Assembly: GCF_001431485.1 (NCBI RefSeq)
Contig: NZ_LDJM01000012.1
Span: forward strand, 1 to 64,000
DNA length: 64,000 nucleotides
Reading direction: 5' to 3'
Source of the DNA: Stenotrophomonas ginsengisoli
GTDB lineage: Bacteria; Pseudomonadota; Gammaproteobacteria; Xanthomonadales; Xanthomonadaceae
Below are positions 1 to 7,629 of the stretch, in pieces; position 1 is the stretch's first letter; each line of letters opens with the position of its first letter. The notes below the pieces were generated by a model. That model did no database searches, was not told the origin of the DNA, and saw only the letters and a list, made by a program, of their open reading frames with translations. The position numbers and the translations under genes are program-made.

Positions 1-33
1 GTCCGCTGCGTCTACCGATTCCGCCACTTCGGC
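1..33 (-). tRNA. tRNA-Leu, 5' part only (cut by window edge)
   Basis: Read on the minus strand, these 33 bases begin GCCGAAGTGGCGGAAT and continue with GGTAGACGC, the standard 5' acceptor, D-stem and D-loop sequence of bacterial tRNA-Leu. The anticodon lies outside the window, so the isoacceptor cannot be named. It is the most distal gene seen in the tRNA operon transcribed from about 1085 leftwards. Confidence 0.85.
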
Positions 34-124
34 TGAAGTGCTGCTCAGTATACCGCGGCATTCAAGCTTGAGAAGATCCTGTCCAGGATGTCTACAGCCT
101 GCCTTGGCTTGCCAAGCGGAACAA

Positions 125-200
125 TGGCGTCCCCACGGGGATTCGAACCCCGGTCGTTACCGTGAAAGGGTAATGTCCTAGGCCTCTAGACGATGGGGAC
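125..200 (-). tRNA. tRNA-Glu(TTC), copy 1
   Basis: A 76-base minus-strand gene with encoded CCA (TGG at 125-127), acceptor stem GTCCCC/GGGGAC, T-loop GTTCGAATC and anticodon TTC in the loop CTTTCAC. It is the last Glu copy before tRNA-Leu. The tRNA sequence is identical in all four copies, which suggests homogenisation or recent duplication. Confidence 0.97.
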
Positions 201-246
201 GTCTTGAAACTTCAATCCTGATCAGACAGGCCTAGTGTCTGAAAAG

Positions 247-322
247 TGGTGGAGCCAAGCGGGATCGAACCGCTGACCTCCTGCATGCCATGCAGGCGCT
301 CTCCCAGCTGAGCTATGGCCCC
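247..322 (-). tRNA. tRNA-Ala(GGC), copy 1
   Basis: A 76-base minus-strand gene from GGGGCCATAGCTCAG to the encoded CCA (TGG at 247-249). The anticodon arm CTGCATGGCATGCAG gives anticodon GGC. It precedes Glu copy 1 in the transcript. The 46-base spacer to that Glu gene contains the imperfect palindrome around AGGCCTAG seen in every repeat. Confidence 0.97.
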
Positions 323-370
323 ACGAAAGGGTGCTTGTTGCCAAGCGCTCTTGTACGAGTACAAGAGAAG

Positions 371-446
371 TGGCGTCCCCACGGGGATTCGAACCCCGGT
401 CGTTACCGTGAAAGGGTAATGTCCTAGGCCTCTAGACGATGGGGAC
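371..446 (-). tRNA. tRNA-Glu(TTC), copy 2
   Basis: The 76-base sequence is identical to the Glu gene at 125-200, with encoded CCA at 371-373. A hairpin with arms CTCTTGTAC/GTACAAGAG follows its 3' end. The loop dinucleotide differs between copies (GA here, AA in the others) while the stem is kept, so it is probably a processing element. Confidence 0.97.
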
Positions 447-494
447 GTCTAAGAAAACGTTCCAACTGATCAGACAGGCCTAGTGTCCGAAAAG

Positions 495-570
495 TGGTGG
501 AGCCAAGCGGGATCGAACCGCTGACCTCCTGCATGCCATGCAGGCGCTCTCCCAGCTGAGCTATGGCCCC
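495..570 (-). tRNA. tRNA-Ala(GGC), copy 2
   Basis: The 76-base sequence is identical to the Ala gene at 247-322, with encoded CCA at 495-497 and the GGC anticodon. It is the second of four Ala genes in the array, about 248 bases from copy 1. Confidence 0.97.
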
Positions 571-618
571 ACGAAAGGCTGCTTGTTGCCAAGCGCTCTT
601 GTACAAGTACAAGAGAAG

Positions 619-694
619 TGGCGTCCCCACGGGGATTCGAACCCCGGTCGTTACCGTGAAAGGGTAATGTCCTAGGCCTCTAGACGATGGGGAC
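619..694 (-). tRNA. tRNA-Glu(TTC), copy 3
   Basis: A 76-base Glu gene with encoded CCA at 619-621 and anticodon TTC, identical to the other copies. The perfect 9-bp hairpin CTCTTGTAC-AA-GTACAAGAG at 596-615 lies just downstream in the direction of transcription. Confidence 0.97.
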
Positions 695-741
695 GTCTAA
701 AAAACGTTCCAACTGATCAGACAGGCCTAGTGTCCGAAAAG

Positions 742-817
742 TGGTGGAGCCAAGCGGGATCGAACCGCTGACCTCCTGCATGCCATGCAGGCGCTCTCCC
801 AGCTGAGCTATGGCCCC
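742..817 (-). tRNA. tRNA-Ala(GGC), copy 3
   Basis: A 76-base Ala gene with encoded CCA at 742-744 and anticodon GGC, identical to the other Ala copies. Confidence 0.97.
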
Positions 818-865
818 ACGAAAGGGTGCTTGTTGCCAAGCGCTCTTGTACAAGTACAAGAGAAG

Positions 866-941
866 TGGCGTCCCCACGGGGATTCGAACCCCGGTCGTTA
901 CCGTGAAAGGGTAATGTCCTAGGCCTCTAGACGATGGGGAC
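866..941 (-). tRNA. tRNA-Glu(TTC), copy 4
   Basis: A 76-base Glu gene with encoded CCA at 866-868 and anticodon TTC. It is the promoter-proximal Glu copy. The Ala-Glu spacer next to it (942-993) differs from the other three spacers, which marks it as the edge of the duplicated block. Confidence 0.97.
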
Positions 942-993
942 GTCTAATGAAACTGTTCTCTTTACCTAACAGACAGGCCTAGTGTCTGAAAAG

Positions 994-1069
994 TGGTGGA
1001 GCCAAGCGGGATCGAACCGCTGACCTCCTGCATGCCATGCAGGCGCTCTCCCAGCTGAGCTATGGCCCC
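994..1069 (-). tRNA. tRNA-Ala(GGC), copy 4 (first gene of the operon)
   Basis: A 76-base Ala gene with encoded CCA at 994-996 and its 5' end at 1069. It lies directly downstream of the promoter-like sequence at 1092-1120, so it is read as the first gene of an Ala-Glu x4 -Leu operon on the minus strand. Confidence 0.97.
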
Positions 1070-1091
1070 GTGCATCGCTGCCGAGAAGGAA

Positions 1092-1120
1092 ATAATAGCC
1101 AGAGATTTCACCTTGCACAA
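1092..1120 (-). promoter_or_regulatory. Promoter of the tRNA operon
   Basis: On the minus strand, TTGTGC (1115-1120) and TATTAT (1092-1097) are separated by exactly 17 bases, a good sigma70-type pair. The distance to the 5' end of the first tRNA-Ala (1069) leaves a short leader of about 15 bases. Start-site mapping is not available, so this is a sequence-based call. Confidence 0.65.
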
Positions 1121-1171
1121 GCTTTTTTTCACAAAAAATTTCACAAAGCTTGAAGTCGGCCAGGATCCGGG

Positions 1172-4012
1172 TCAAAACCGCCACTCAAGCCCCAGATCCA
1201 GGCCGTGATTGTACTGGTTTCCGGACAACCACTGGCCATGTGCACCGGCCTGCACATGCAGGTGCTCGTTGACCTGCCAGCGTCCCTGCAGGTGCAGGCG
1301 CCAACGCTCTGCGGCCATGCCCAGCCCGGCCACATCCACGGCAATGGCATCGGCACCATCAAAAGCGGCGTGATAACCCAGGTCGCGTCCACCCAGCAGG
1401 CGCTGGTAGGCCAGGGTGCCGCTCCACTGCCAGCGACCGGCATCCCGGCTGGCACGCAGGCCGGTTTCGGCAAATGGCAGGTCGCGGCGCTGCGCATCCG
1501 CACGCAGGCCAAGACCCAGCCCGGAACGCTCGTCAAAAGCGCCCTGGCGGTGCTGCACCAGGCCTGCGGCCAGATAGGGATGCAGCCAGGCATGCGCAGT
1601 CCAGCGAGCATCGACGCGTAACTGGCTGCTGCGATCGCGACGCCGGCTGTGCAGGTCTTCCTGATTGTCACCGGCGATGATCTGGCGAGCGTTGTCCACC
1701 CGGTTGCGGCCCAGCCCGGCAACTGCACTGAGTTGCCATTGCGGCCAGCGGCCCTGCCACCAGAGGTTGGCCCGGCCGTATTTGGCCTGGCTGCGGTCAC
1801 TGCCTGGTGCACGCATGTCCATTTCCAGCATGGACAGGCCCAGGCCCCAGGAGTGCGATGTATCGCCGATCGGTGCCCGGATGCCAGCCTTGAAGCCATC
1901 CAGATGCCAGTGGCCAGTGCCATAGCCGGGCTGGTTCAGATCGCCGGCCTGGTAAACCCCGTCCATCCACAGCGCGGGCTGGTCCAGGCCGTCGACCGCG
2001 TTGCGGTCAGCCAGCAGGCCAAGCTGGTACAGGTCCTGATCAAGGCTGACGCGATGCTCCATGCCCAGCAAGGGTGCTGACAGAGTGGCCAGCGAGGTCG
2101 CTGCCAGTTGGTTGTCGGCCAGCATCAGGCTGCTGGTGGCCGATACCACGGCCGCCCCCGGGCTGTTTCCCGTCGGCGGGAGGTTGTTGCGCTCCAGGCC
2201 GTCGATCAGGGTGTCGGCCATGCCGGCACCATTGACCACCGCCGCCGGTGCGGCCAGCGACAAGCTGCTGACCGTGGCGCTGGTGCGCTGCATCTGGGCC
2301 ACCACGCGCTGCGCTTCGTAGTTCAGGCTTGCCTCCCAGAACAGGTCATTGGCGTAACTCACACTGTCAAAGGTGCCGGCAATGCTGCCGGCCTGGAGCA
2401 GGGTTTCATTGCTGCCCACCGAGTAAGTCGCTGCTTCCGGGCGCAGGTGCAGCTTGCCGGCCAGCTGGGCTTGCCCGGCAACGGTCAACGGGTTGCCCAG
2501 GCTGATGCTGGTGGTGGCGGTGGATTCGGCAGTGAAATTGCCGCCGATCTGCCCACCGGCAGCCAGCAACTGGCCCTGTTTGGCCAGCAGCAGGCTGCCG
2601 GCCAGGTCGCCACCCAGCACCAGGCTGCCGCCCTCCACCCGTGTCAGGCCTTGATAGGTGTTGTCGGCCAGCAGGCTGAGCTGGCCATTGCCACGCTTGA
2701 CCAGCCCGCCTGTGCCCGAGATGGCATTGGCAAATACCCCGGTCTGGCCATCACGCAGCTCGGCCACGAAGTCCTGGGTGAATTGGGCCGGGCCCTGCAC
2801 GGCCTTGCCGGTATTGAGCATGCCCCAGCCGTAGGTGGCATCCACCCCGGGATCGCCCAGATCGGTGGCGGTGGTGAGCAGGGTCTGCTGCAGGTTGCTG
2901 GCACTCATCCATGGGAACGCCTGCCATACCTGGGCAGCCGCGCCGGTCACCACCGCAGTCGAGGCAGAGGTTCCATCCACATACTGGCTGTCGGCAAAGG
3001 CCGTGCCGGGCACCGGCTGGACCTGGTGCGAACCCGGCGCAACCAGGCAGAAGTTGGCGGCATCGCCGCAGGCATTGGACAGCGCGTGCAGGCCGGCGGC
3101 CTGGCCCGTGCTGTTGATCCGCACATTGGCCACGGCCAGCCAGTTGTTGCGGTATTGCGGCAGGTAGGCGGGCAGGGCCGCCGGGTTGTCCGGTTGTGCG
3201 CGCCCGGCATTGCCGGTGGCGGCCACCAACAGGGCGTCGCCGGACACGATGTACTCGGCCATGGCGCTGTAAGCCTGTGCGCTGGTCATCGAGCCGGCGG
3301 TACCCAGGGAAAGGTTGAACAGGCGCACATTGGAGGCGATGTAGTGCGCCACGCCTTTGGTGATGGCATCACTGCTGCAGGCATCCTCGGCGCATACCCG
3401 CCCCAGGTGCAGCTGCGCGTCCGGCGCAGCGCCACCATTGAACTGGCTGGTGGACTGGCCGCCAATCAGCGCTGCCATCAGGGCGCCATGCCCGCTCTTG
3501 CTGGCAGCGCTGGTGTCGGCGGGTTTGGCGGTGAAGTCCTGATAGGTGCTGATGCGCCCGGCCAAAGGCGCGTAATCAGCCGCGCTGGCCGTATCCAGGA
3601 TGGCCACCTGCACGCCTGCGCCGGTGAAACCGGCAGCCTGTGCGGCCCCCACCCCGGTAGGGATGCGCAGGTTGTCGGCCGCGCCGCTGTAATTGCAGCT
3701 GGGCAGATTGTCCGGGTTGCTGCTGTGCAGGTAAGAGCAGGTTCCTGCGCTGGGTGGTGCGGGAGCAGGGGCAGGAGCTGGAGCAGGTGCCGGAGCCGGA
3801 GCCGGAGCAGGTGCCGGAGCAGGTGCCGGAGCGGGTGCCGGGCTGCCACCGGAACCATTGCCGACGATGGCGCCGCTGACGGGGGCTTCCTTGGCGCCAC
3901 CGCCGCCACAGCCAGTCAACGCGCTGACCATCATGGCAGCGACAGCAAGGCTGAGCGGGCGGTGATTGACGTTGACGGATGCGACGGGGCGGGGCGACGA
4001 GGCGGTCTTCAC
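1172..4012 (-). CDS. S8 (subtilisin-like) autotransporter serine protease, probably lipidated
   Basis: 946 residues with a GTG start preceded by GGAG. The N-terminus has a positively charged stretch, a hydrophobic core and the lipobox-like LTGC (Cys about 35). A long Pro-Ala repeat (about residues 58-86) follows. The subtilase domain shows VQVAILD (Asp), SKSGHGALMA (His) and DGTSASTAVV (Ser) in the S8 order. Next comes an autotransporter-associated repeat (GGLVKRGNGQLSLL, GGSLVLGG), then a C-terminal beta-barrel ending in WRF, the usual outer-membrane insertion signature. It should be exported by Sec, cross the outer membrane through its own barrel and act on extracellular proteins. Lipidated S8 autotransporters are known (NalP of Neisseria). 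Lipidation here is inferred only from the lipobox. Confidence 0.93.
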   Translation of the reverse strand: MKTASSPRPVASVNVNHRPLSLAVAAMMVSALTGCGGGGAKEAPVSGAIVGNGSGGSPAPAPAPAPAPAPAPAPAPAPAPAPAPAPPSAGTCSYLHSSNPDNLPSCNYSGAADNLRIPTGVGAAQAAGFTGAGVQVAILDTASAADYAPLAGRISTYQDFTAKPADTSAASKSGHGALMAALIGGQSTSQFNGGAAPDAQLHLGRVCAEDACSSDAITKGVAHYIASNVRLFNLSLGTAGSMTSAQAYSAMAEYIVSGDALLVAATGNAGRAQPDNPAALPAYLPQYRNNWLAVANVRINSTGQAAGLHALSNACGDAANFCLVAPGSHQVQPVPGTAFADSQYVDGTSASTAVVTGAAAQVWQAFPWMSASNLQQTLLTTATDLGDPGVDATYGWGMLNTGKAVQGPAQFTQDFVAELRDGQTGVFANAISGTGGLVKRGNGQLSLLADNTYQGLTRVEGGSLVLGGDLAGSLLLAKQGQLLAAGGQIGGNFTAESTATTSISLGNPLTVAGQAQLAGKLHLRPEAATYSVGSNETLLQAGSIAGTFDSVSYANDLFWEASLNYEAQRVVAQMQRTSATVSSLSLAAPAAVVNGAGMADTLIDGLERNNLPPTGNSPGAAVVSATSSLMLADNQLAATSLATLSAPLLGMEHRVSLDQDLYQLGLLADRNAVDGLDQPALWMDGVYQAGDLNQPGYGTGHWHLDGFKAGIRAPIGDTSHSWGLGLSMLEMDMRAPGSDRSQAKYGRANLWWQGRWPQWQLSAVAGLGRNRVDNARQIIAGDNQEDLHSRRRDRSSQLRVDARWTAHAWLHPYLAAGLVQHRQGAFDERSGLGLGLRADAQRRDLPFAETGLRASRDAGRWQWSGTLAYQRLLGGRDLGYHAAFDGADAIAVDVAGLGMAAERWRLHLQGRWQVNEHLHVQAGAHGQWLSGNQYNHGLDLGLEWRF

Positions 4013-4243
4013 GGGGGCACTCCACAGGCGGGACGCTCCTACCGGGCAAGTTGCGTGCCATCGCGTGTGTCAAAACATCGGCGCCGTCCAGTGGCCAGAT
4101 ACCGGGGAACACCGACGGAGCGTCATGACAAGGCGTTCACATGCGTGTATCGTATTTGCATTACGTAATTCGACAAATGCGCACATATTCACTGCCCGCT
4201 GGGTTACGTTAACCTTCACGATTCATAATTCGCAGGAACTGCC
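4013..4243. promoter_or_regulatory. Divergent promoter region of the autotransporter and KfrA-like genes
   Basis: This 231-base gap separates two divergent starts. It is more AT-rich near 4130-4235 than the flanking genes. It holds palindromic pieces such as ATTACGTAAT (near 4160) and GTTACGTTAAC (4203-4213), plausible sites for autoregulation by the KfrA-like protein. AGGA precedes the kfrA ATG at 4244. Confidence 0.4.
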
Positions 4244-4864
4244 ATGCCACGCGTCACCCGCATTGACCGCGCTGATGCATTCAAGGCCATCGAGGCCGTC
4301 ATCGCCCGTGGCGAGGCGCCGACACATATCAATGTGCGTGCCGAACTGGGGCAGCGCGGCTCACCGCCGGTCATTTCCAACTTCATCGGCAGCTGGTTTG
4401 CCTGCTATGGCGCTGACCTGGCCCAACGCGCTGCCGATGCAGACGCCAGCGCCCCGGCGCAGCGTCAGGGCGTATCGGCCAGCACTGACGGCGGCTCCAT
4501 CGCAGCACTGACCGCTGCGGCACTGGAGGAAATCCAGCGCGCCGCCAGCTCACGCGAAGCGGCCCATCAGCGCAGCATCGAAGCGGCCAATGACGAGCTT
4601 GCCAAGCAGCAGCAAGCGCTGGCCGAACGCATCGCCGCCTTCCAGCAGCAGGAACAGGGTGCCCAGGCGCACGTGCAGCGCTGCTACAGCGACCGCGATA
4701 CGGCCCTGGCCGAGCGCGATCGCGCCCTGGCCGATGCAGCCACGCTGCGCCAGGCTCTGGGCGAAGCCAAGGCGCAGCTGGTGATCCTGCAACTGCAGGC
4801 CGAACAGTTCTCGGCCATCGCCGAACGCCTGGCCCAACTGGAAGCGCGCCTGCCGCAGATCTGA
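4244..4864 (+). CDS. KfrA-like DNA-binding coiled-coil protein
   Basis: 206 residues. Residues 1-90 match the KfrA N-terminal DNA-binding type: a VTRIDRADAFKAIEAVI opening, then an RAELGQRGSPPVISNFIGSW helix-turn-helix-like stretch. Residues about 95-200 are Ala/Gln/Glu-rich heptads forming one long coiled coil. KfrA of IncP plasmids is an autoregulated DNA-binding protein with an alpha-helical tail linked to plasmid stability. Chromosomal relatives exist but their role is not established. It lies tail-to-tail with the recombinase, 8 bases apart, which hints at an old plasmid or integrative-element origin. Confidence 0.8.
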   Translation: MPRVTRIDRADAFKAIEAVIARGEAPTHINVRAELGQRGSPPVISNFIGSWFACYGADLAQRAADADASAPAQRQGVSASTDGGSIAALTAAALEEIQRAASSREAAHQRSIEAANDELAKQQQALAERIAAFQQQEQGAQAHVQRCYSDRDTALAERDRALADAATLRQALGEAKAQLVILQLQAEQFSAIAERLAQLEARLPQI

Positions 4865-4872
4865 TAGCTGTC

Positions 4873-5985
4873 TCAGTCTTCGCCTGTGTCGCCCGAGGCC
4901 GAGTCGAGCAGGGTACTGACCTGCGATCTGAGCAGCTCACCGGCCTGGTAATAGCCCATCAAGGTGTTGACCGAGCGGTGGTCGGTCATGGCCATCACAT
5001 CGGGAATGGCCATGTTCTGGCGGCCGGCCTCGGTGATGAAGCCCGAGCGCAGGCTGTGCGCCGCCCAGTCGCCGGGCAGGCCAGCCAAGGCAGCACGACG
5101 CTTCACGATCAGGGCGACATGGTTGCCGCTCAGGCCGTTTTTGCCCGGCTTGCCGCCGCGCTGCAGACGCACGAAGACTGGCCCGGTAGCGATGGCGCTG
5201 GCCTGCAACCAGGCCTGGAGGGCGAGGGCAGCCTGACCCCGAATGGGCTTGTGGCGGACCTGGCCATCGCGCTCGGTCTTGCCCAGGCCCAGGCTCAAGG
5301 CGTAATCACCATTGGGCTGCCGGATCAGATCTTCGCAGCAGATGCCGGCCAGTTCGGCCCGGCGACGGCCGCCACTGCTCCAGCCAACCAGCAACAGGGC
5401 GCGGTCACGCAGACCGCGCAGGCCGTCATCACAGGTGGCCAGCATGGCCTGCAGGGGATCGGCAGTGGCCGCGGTTTTCTTGGTGACGCGTTCGCCTTCG
5501 TGTACCTGGGTGTTGCGTGCGCTGCGCAACACCGTGCGGTAACGGGCATCGTCGGTAGGGCTGTCCCAGCCGCGCAGGCGGTGGTACTTGCCCAATACGG
5601 ACAGCCGATGGATGACCGTGTTGGTCTTCAGCGCACCGTGCTCCCGCTTCACCCCCAAGGCCACCAGACGACGATCGATGGAGTGGGGCAACTCCAGGGC
5701 AAGCTCCCGCTCCTCATCGCGGCGTGGCAGATGATCAATCACGAACTGGATTGCCGCAGCCACCGGCATGGCTTGTGCACTGATGTCGGCGCCAAAGCGC
5801 AGTGCATACCAGGCCTGCAGATAGCTGAAGGCAGCGGCATAGCTGCGCATGGTGTTCGGCGGCGTACCTTGCTCCAGGAACTGGGCCACGGCGCGTTCAG
5901 CACCTGCGTCGAGGAAATCAAGATCCTGCGTTGCCAATGAGTTCAAATTGTCATTGAATTCAGTAGGTTCTAGGTCATTTCTCAT
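4873..5985 (-). CDS. Tyrosine site-specific recombinase/integrase (XerC/D type)
   Basis: 370 residues, full length for the family. The N-terminal SAM-like core-binding domain (about 45-165) includes NTMRSYAAAFSYLQAW. The catalytic domain shows SGGRRRAEL (Arg I), HSLRSGF (His-x-x-Arg) and LMGYYQAG (nucleophile Tyr near 350). It should cut and rejoin DNA at paired recognition sites. The ATG at 5985 has no Shine-Dalgarno, but TATAAT lies 6 bases upstream, suggesting a leaderless mRNA. Fragments of closely similar integrases occur at 6938-7003 and 15090-15775. Its substrate is unknown. It is probably not the housekeeping XerC or XerD. Confidence 0.9.
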   Translation of the reverse strand: MRNDLEPTEFNDNLNSLATQDLDFLDAGAERAVAQFLEQGTPPNTMRSYAAAFSYLQAWYALRFGADISAQAMPVAAAIQFVIDHLPRRDEERELALELPHSIDRRLVALGVKREHGALKTNTVIHRLSVLGKYHRLRGWDSPTDDARYRTVLRSARNTQVHEGERVTKKTAATADPLQAMLATCDDGLRGLRDRALLLVGWSSGGRRRAELAGICCEDLIRQPNGDYALSLGLGKTERDGQVRHKPIRGQAALALQAWLQASAIATGPVFVRLQRGGKPGKNGLSGNHVALIVKRRAALAGLPGDWAAHSLRSGFITEAGRQNMAIPDVMAMTDHRSVNTLMGYYQAGELLRSQVSTLLDSASGDTGED

Positions 5986-6012
5986 GTACTAATTATAGTT
6001 GATAACGACCAC
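5986..6012 (-). promoter_or_regulatory. Leaderless promoter with inverted repeat before the recombinase
   Basis: On the minus strand TATAAT ends six bases before the recombinase ATG, placing the expected transcript start on or next to the start codon. Just upstream is GATAA-N7-TTATC, an inverted repeat overlapping the spacer of the promoter, in a position that would suit a repressor or autoregulation. Confidence 0.5.
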
Positions 6013-6690
6013 TTATCACACCTATATGACAGGAAAAACAGGACCCGCCGTGCACTGGAATTTGCTCGTCCTGAGCACTGATCGAGGTGGCTCAACCGGT
6101 CGCGGTGGCCTTGCTTGCCCGTAGTATCTCGATCCCATTGAACCACCGCAGATCCCACGTTACCGCTACAACCAGGTCCGTGGAGCTGATTGCATGCCGC
6201 CACATCACCGCCAGTGGTCATGACGAGTAGCGAATGATGCGCCAAGCCTTTGGCAGCACATCCAATTTTTTCACTAAAAACATAAGAAAAGCCATGCAAA
6301 TAAATGTTTTACATAGGCTTTTAATCGATCATTGACTACACATCCAGATCAACCGAGGGCCTGCAACCCTCGGCCCGCAGAGCACACACCGTGGCGTCAT
6401 CGCCAGCACCGATTCACCGTGCGACTGCATCACCCGGAAAACTCTTCCACAGCTGCGTCCAGATGCTTGCGCCGCCAGCAGGACCTGTTCTCCAGGTTGC
6501 CCGGATCCCGCCCACATCCACCCGGTTGGCCAGGGGCACACGGCAACAATCGACACGATTGGCCCGTTGGATTCTGGTGGATTCTGCAGGGCCAAGACCC
6601 TGCCATACACGCAGATTTCAAATTTTCCAGAGCAAGCCCAGGCTGCCGCATAGCCATTTGGATCGGCGATGCCCAGGACGTCTCCCTGTG
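6013..6690. other. Gene-free stretch before the heptamer repeat
   Basis: No convincing gene was found here on either strand; the open frames lack ribosome sites and recognisable domains. One hairpin, CCGAGGG-N7-CCCTCGG at 6353-6373, is visible. The stretch probably consists of eroded mobile-element DNA, given the integrase pieces to both sides. Confidence 0.5.
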
Positions 6691-6693
6691 ACG

Positions 6694-6762
6694 CAAGGTT
6701 CAAGGTCCAAGGTCCAAGGTCCAAGGTCCAAGGTCCAAGGTCCAAGGTCCAAGGTCCAAGGG
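6694..6762. repeat. Heptamer tandem repeat (CAAGGTC)n
   Basis: Eight perfect head-to-tail copies of CAAGGTC run from 6701 to 6756. They are flanked by one degenerate unit on each side (CAAGGTT at 6694, CAAGGG at 6757). The repeat is non-coding and lies about 320 bases from the dif-like site. A run this perfect is expected to vary in copy number between isolates. Confidence 0.95.
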
Positions 6763-6937
6763 CATGATGCCGCCGCTTGAATCCCAGGCAAGCTGGCAGC
6801 AGTGATTCAGGTACAACTGGATACCTGGCGTGCAGACTTTGCCAGAGCCTGGCGAACTTCCGATGGCGCCATGCGCGCTATCACCGCTGAAGGCGGCAGC
6901 TTCAGCTCTACAATCCGAAGCGGATGACACAGAGGGT

Positions 6938-7003
6938 CAAGCTGCAGCAATCCAGTTGCTGATTGACCATCTGCCAAGCCGCGGTGAGGAACAGGAGCAA
7001 GCC
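6938..7003 (+). pseudogene. Integrase N-terminal fragment
   Basis: Read on the plus strand, QAAAIQLLIDHLPSRGEE followed by QEQA matches MPVAAAIQFVIDHLPRRDEE of the intact recombinase at 4873-5985, with many identities over 22 residues. There is no full open frame around it and no catalytic domain downstream. It is a relic of a second, related integrase in the opposite orientation. Confidence 0.7.
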
Positions 7004-7080
7004 CATCCGATCGCCGGATTCGGTGCCATTGGAATCATCCACAGCGCCAGCTTGGACGCAGCTTCGAGCCCGAATAGATA

Positions 7081-7108
7081 ACTTCGCATAATGTATATTA
7101 TGTCATTC
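7081..7108. other. dif: dif-like XerCD site (left attachment junction, attL)
   Basis: The 28-base site reads as XerC arm ACTTCGCATAA, central hexamer TGTATA and XerD arm TTATGTCATTC. The inner arms and centre match the E. coli dif core (CGCATAA-TGTATA-TTATGT). It marks the left end of the filamentous prophage. Filamentous phages without their own integrase (CTXphi, Cf1 type) use host XerCD at dif, so this is read as the junction of host left arm and phage right arm. If it is the chromosomal dif, the window lies in the replication terminus region. Confidence 0.88.
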
Positions 7109-7129
7109 GCCAAGGGTGCAGCCTCGCGC
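7090..7129. repeat. Left copy of the 40-bp prophage-flanking direct repeat
   Basis: Forty bases starting AATGTATATTATG and ending GCAGCCTCGCGC are identical to 14676-14715. Only the first part is the dif core; the remaining 21 bases are phage sequence beyond the XerD arm, so the right copy must also be followed by phage DNA. Confidence 0.95.
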
Positions 7130-7209
7130 TGGCGCTACTACTGGTACCTCATCAAGGTCGTCCTGGGCAGCATGATTGCCGGCCCCCTCAAGATGAGACT
7201 GGCAACGTG

Positions 7210-7482
7210 ATGGACAACATGGGCAACCACGACTGGGCCGGCTGGCGCTGGAGCGCTTCGGGCCGGTACCTCATATCGCCAGACGGCGACAAGATCACAG
7301 CGCAGCGGCTGCTCGGTCTCATGTGGCGAGACTCACAAGAGCTACGGCGCGCCGGGTTCGCGTCCAGGCAGAAAGCCGACACCACCGGCACGAAACGCGC
7401 AGCTTACGGCGGCCAGAAGGTCAAGGTCGTCATCGTTGACCTGGCCGACTGGCACGAGCAACGGTTCGGCCGTTCCGGCTGA
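7210..7482 (+). CDS. Phage DUF3653-like small protein
   Basis: 90 residues: MDNMGNHDWAGWRWSASG, then a segment containing ITAQRLLGLMWRD, ending EQRFGRSG. The start overlaps the stop of the repressor frame that crosses dif (TGATG at 7208-7212), so in the phage circle this gene is translationally coupled to the repressor. It resembles the phage proteins grouped as DUF3653, whose function is unsettled; a regulatory role is suggested only by its position. Two damaged copies occur at 14716-14772 and 22023-22199. Confidence 0.6.
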   Translation: MDNMGNHDWAGWRWSASGRYLISPDGDKITAQRLLGLMWRDSQELRRAGFASRQKADTTGTKRAAYGGQKVKVVIVDLADWHEQRFGRSG

Positions 7483-7511
7483 CCATACCGTTTTGGATCC
7501 ATTTGGTATGG

Positions 7512-7550
7512 AAACAACAAGGGGCCGGAAGGCCCCTTGCTTGGTTTTCG
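7512..7550 (+). terminator. Hairpin terminator after the DUF3653-like gene
   Basis: AAGGGGCC-GGA-GGCCCCTT (7519-7538) forms a strong stem-loop followed by GCTTGGTTTTC. It lies 30 bases after the stop codon at 7482 and would end the repressor/DUF3653 transcript. The T-run is short, so termination may be partial. Confidence 0.55.
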
Positions 7551-7629
7551 AGGGTGGCAGATGGTTTGGGCCGTTGACAGTGCGTTTGGGCCAGTTGCCC
7601 AGGGGGCCGATGGTTCCAATGCGCGGGTG

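Noticed and set aside
424..1184. Open frames encoding AIAQLGERLHGMQEV-type peptides
   Set aside because: These are translations through the tRNA-Ala genes; the repeated peptide follows the tRNA repeats and no ribosome sites exist.
2108..4168. 686-codon plus-strand open frame opposite the autotransporter
   Set aside because: It is a shadow of the GC-rich autotransporter gene; the minus frame has a signal, catalytic motifs and barrel end.
4978..5940. Plus-strand frame opposite the recombinase
   Set aside because: Antisense shadow; the minus-strand protein has all catalytic motifs of a tyrosine recombinase.
6694..6762. CRISPR-like array
   Set aside because: The units are 7 bases with no spacers; this is a simple tandem repeat. 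No cas genes were seen anywhere.
7081..7114. Possible loxP site (ATAACTTCG... similarity)
   Set aside because: The first bases resemble loxP, but the inverted arms do not match; the core fits dif far better.
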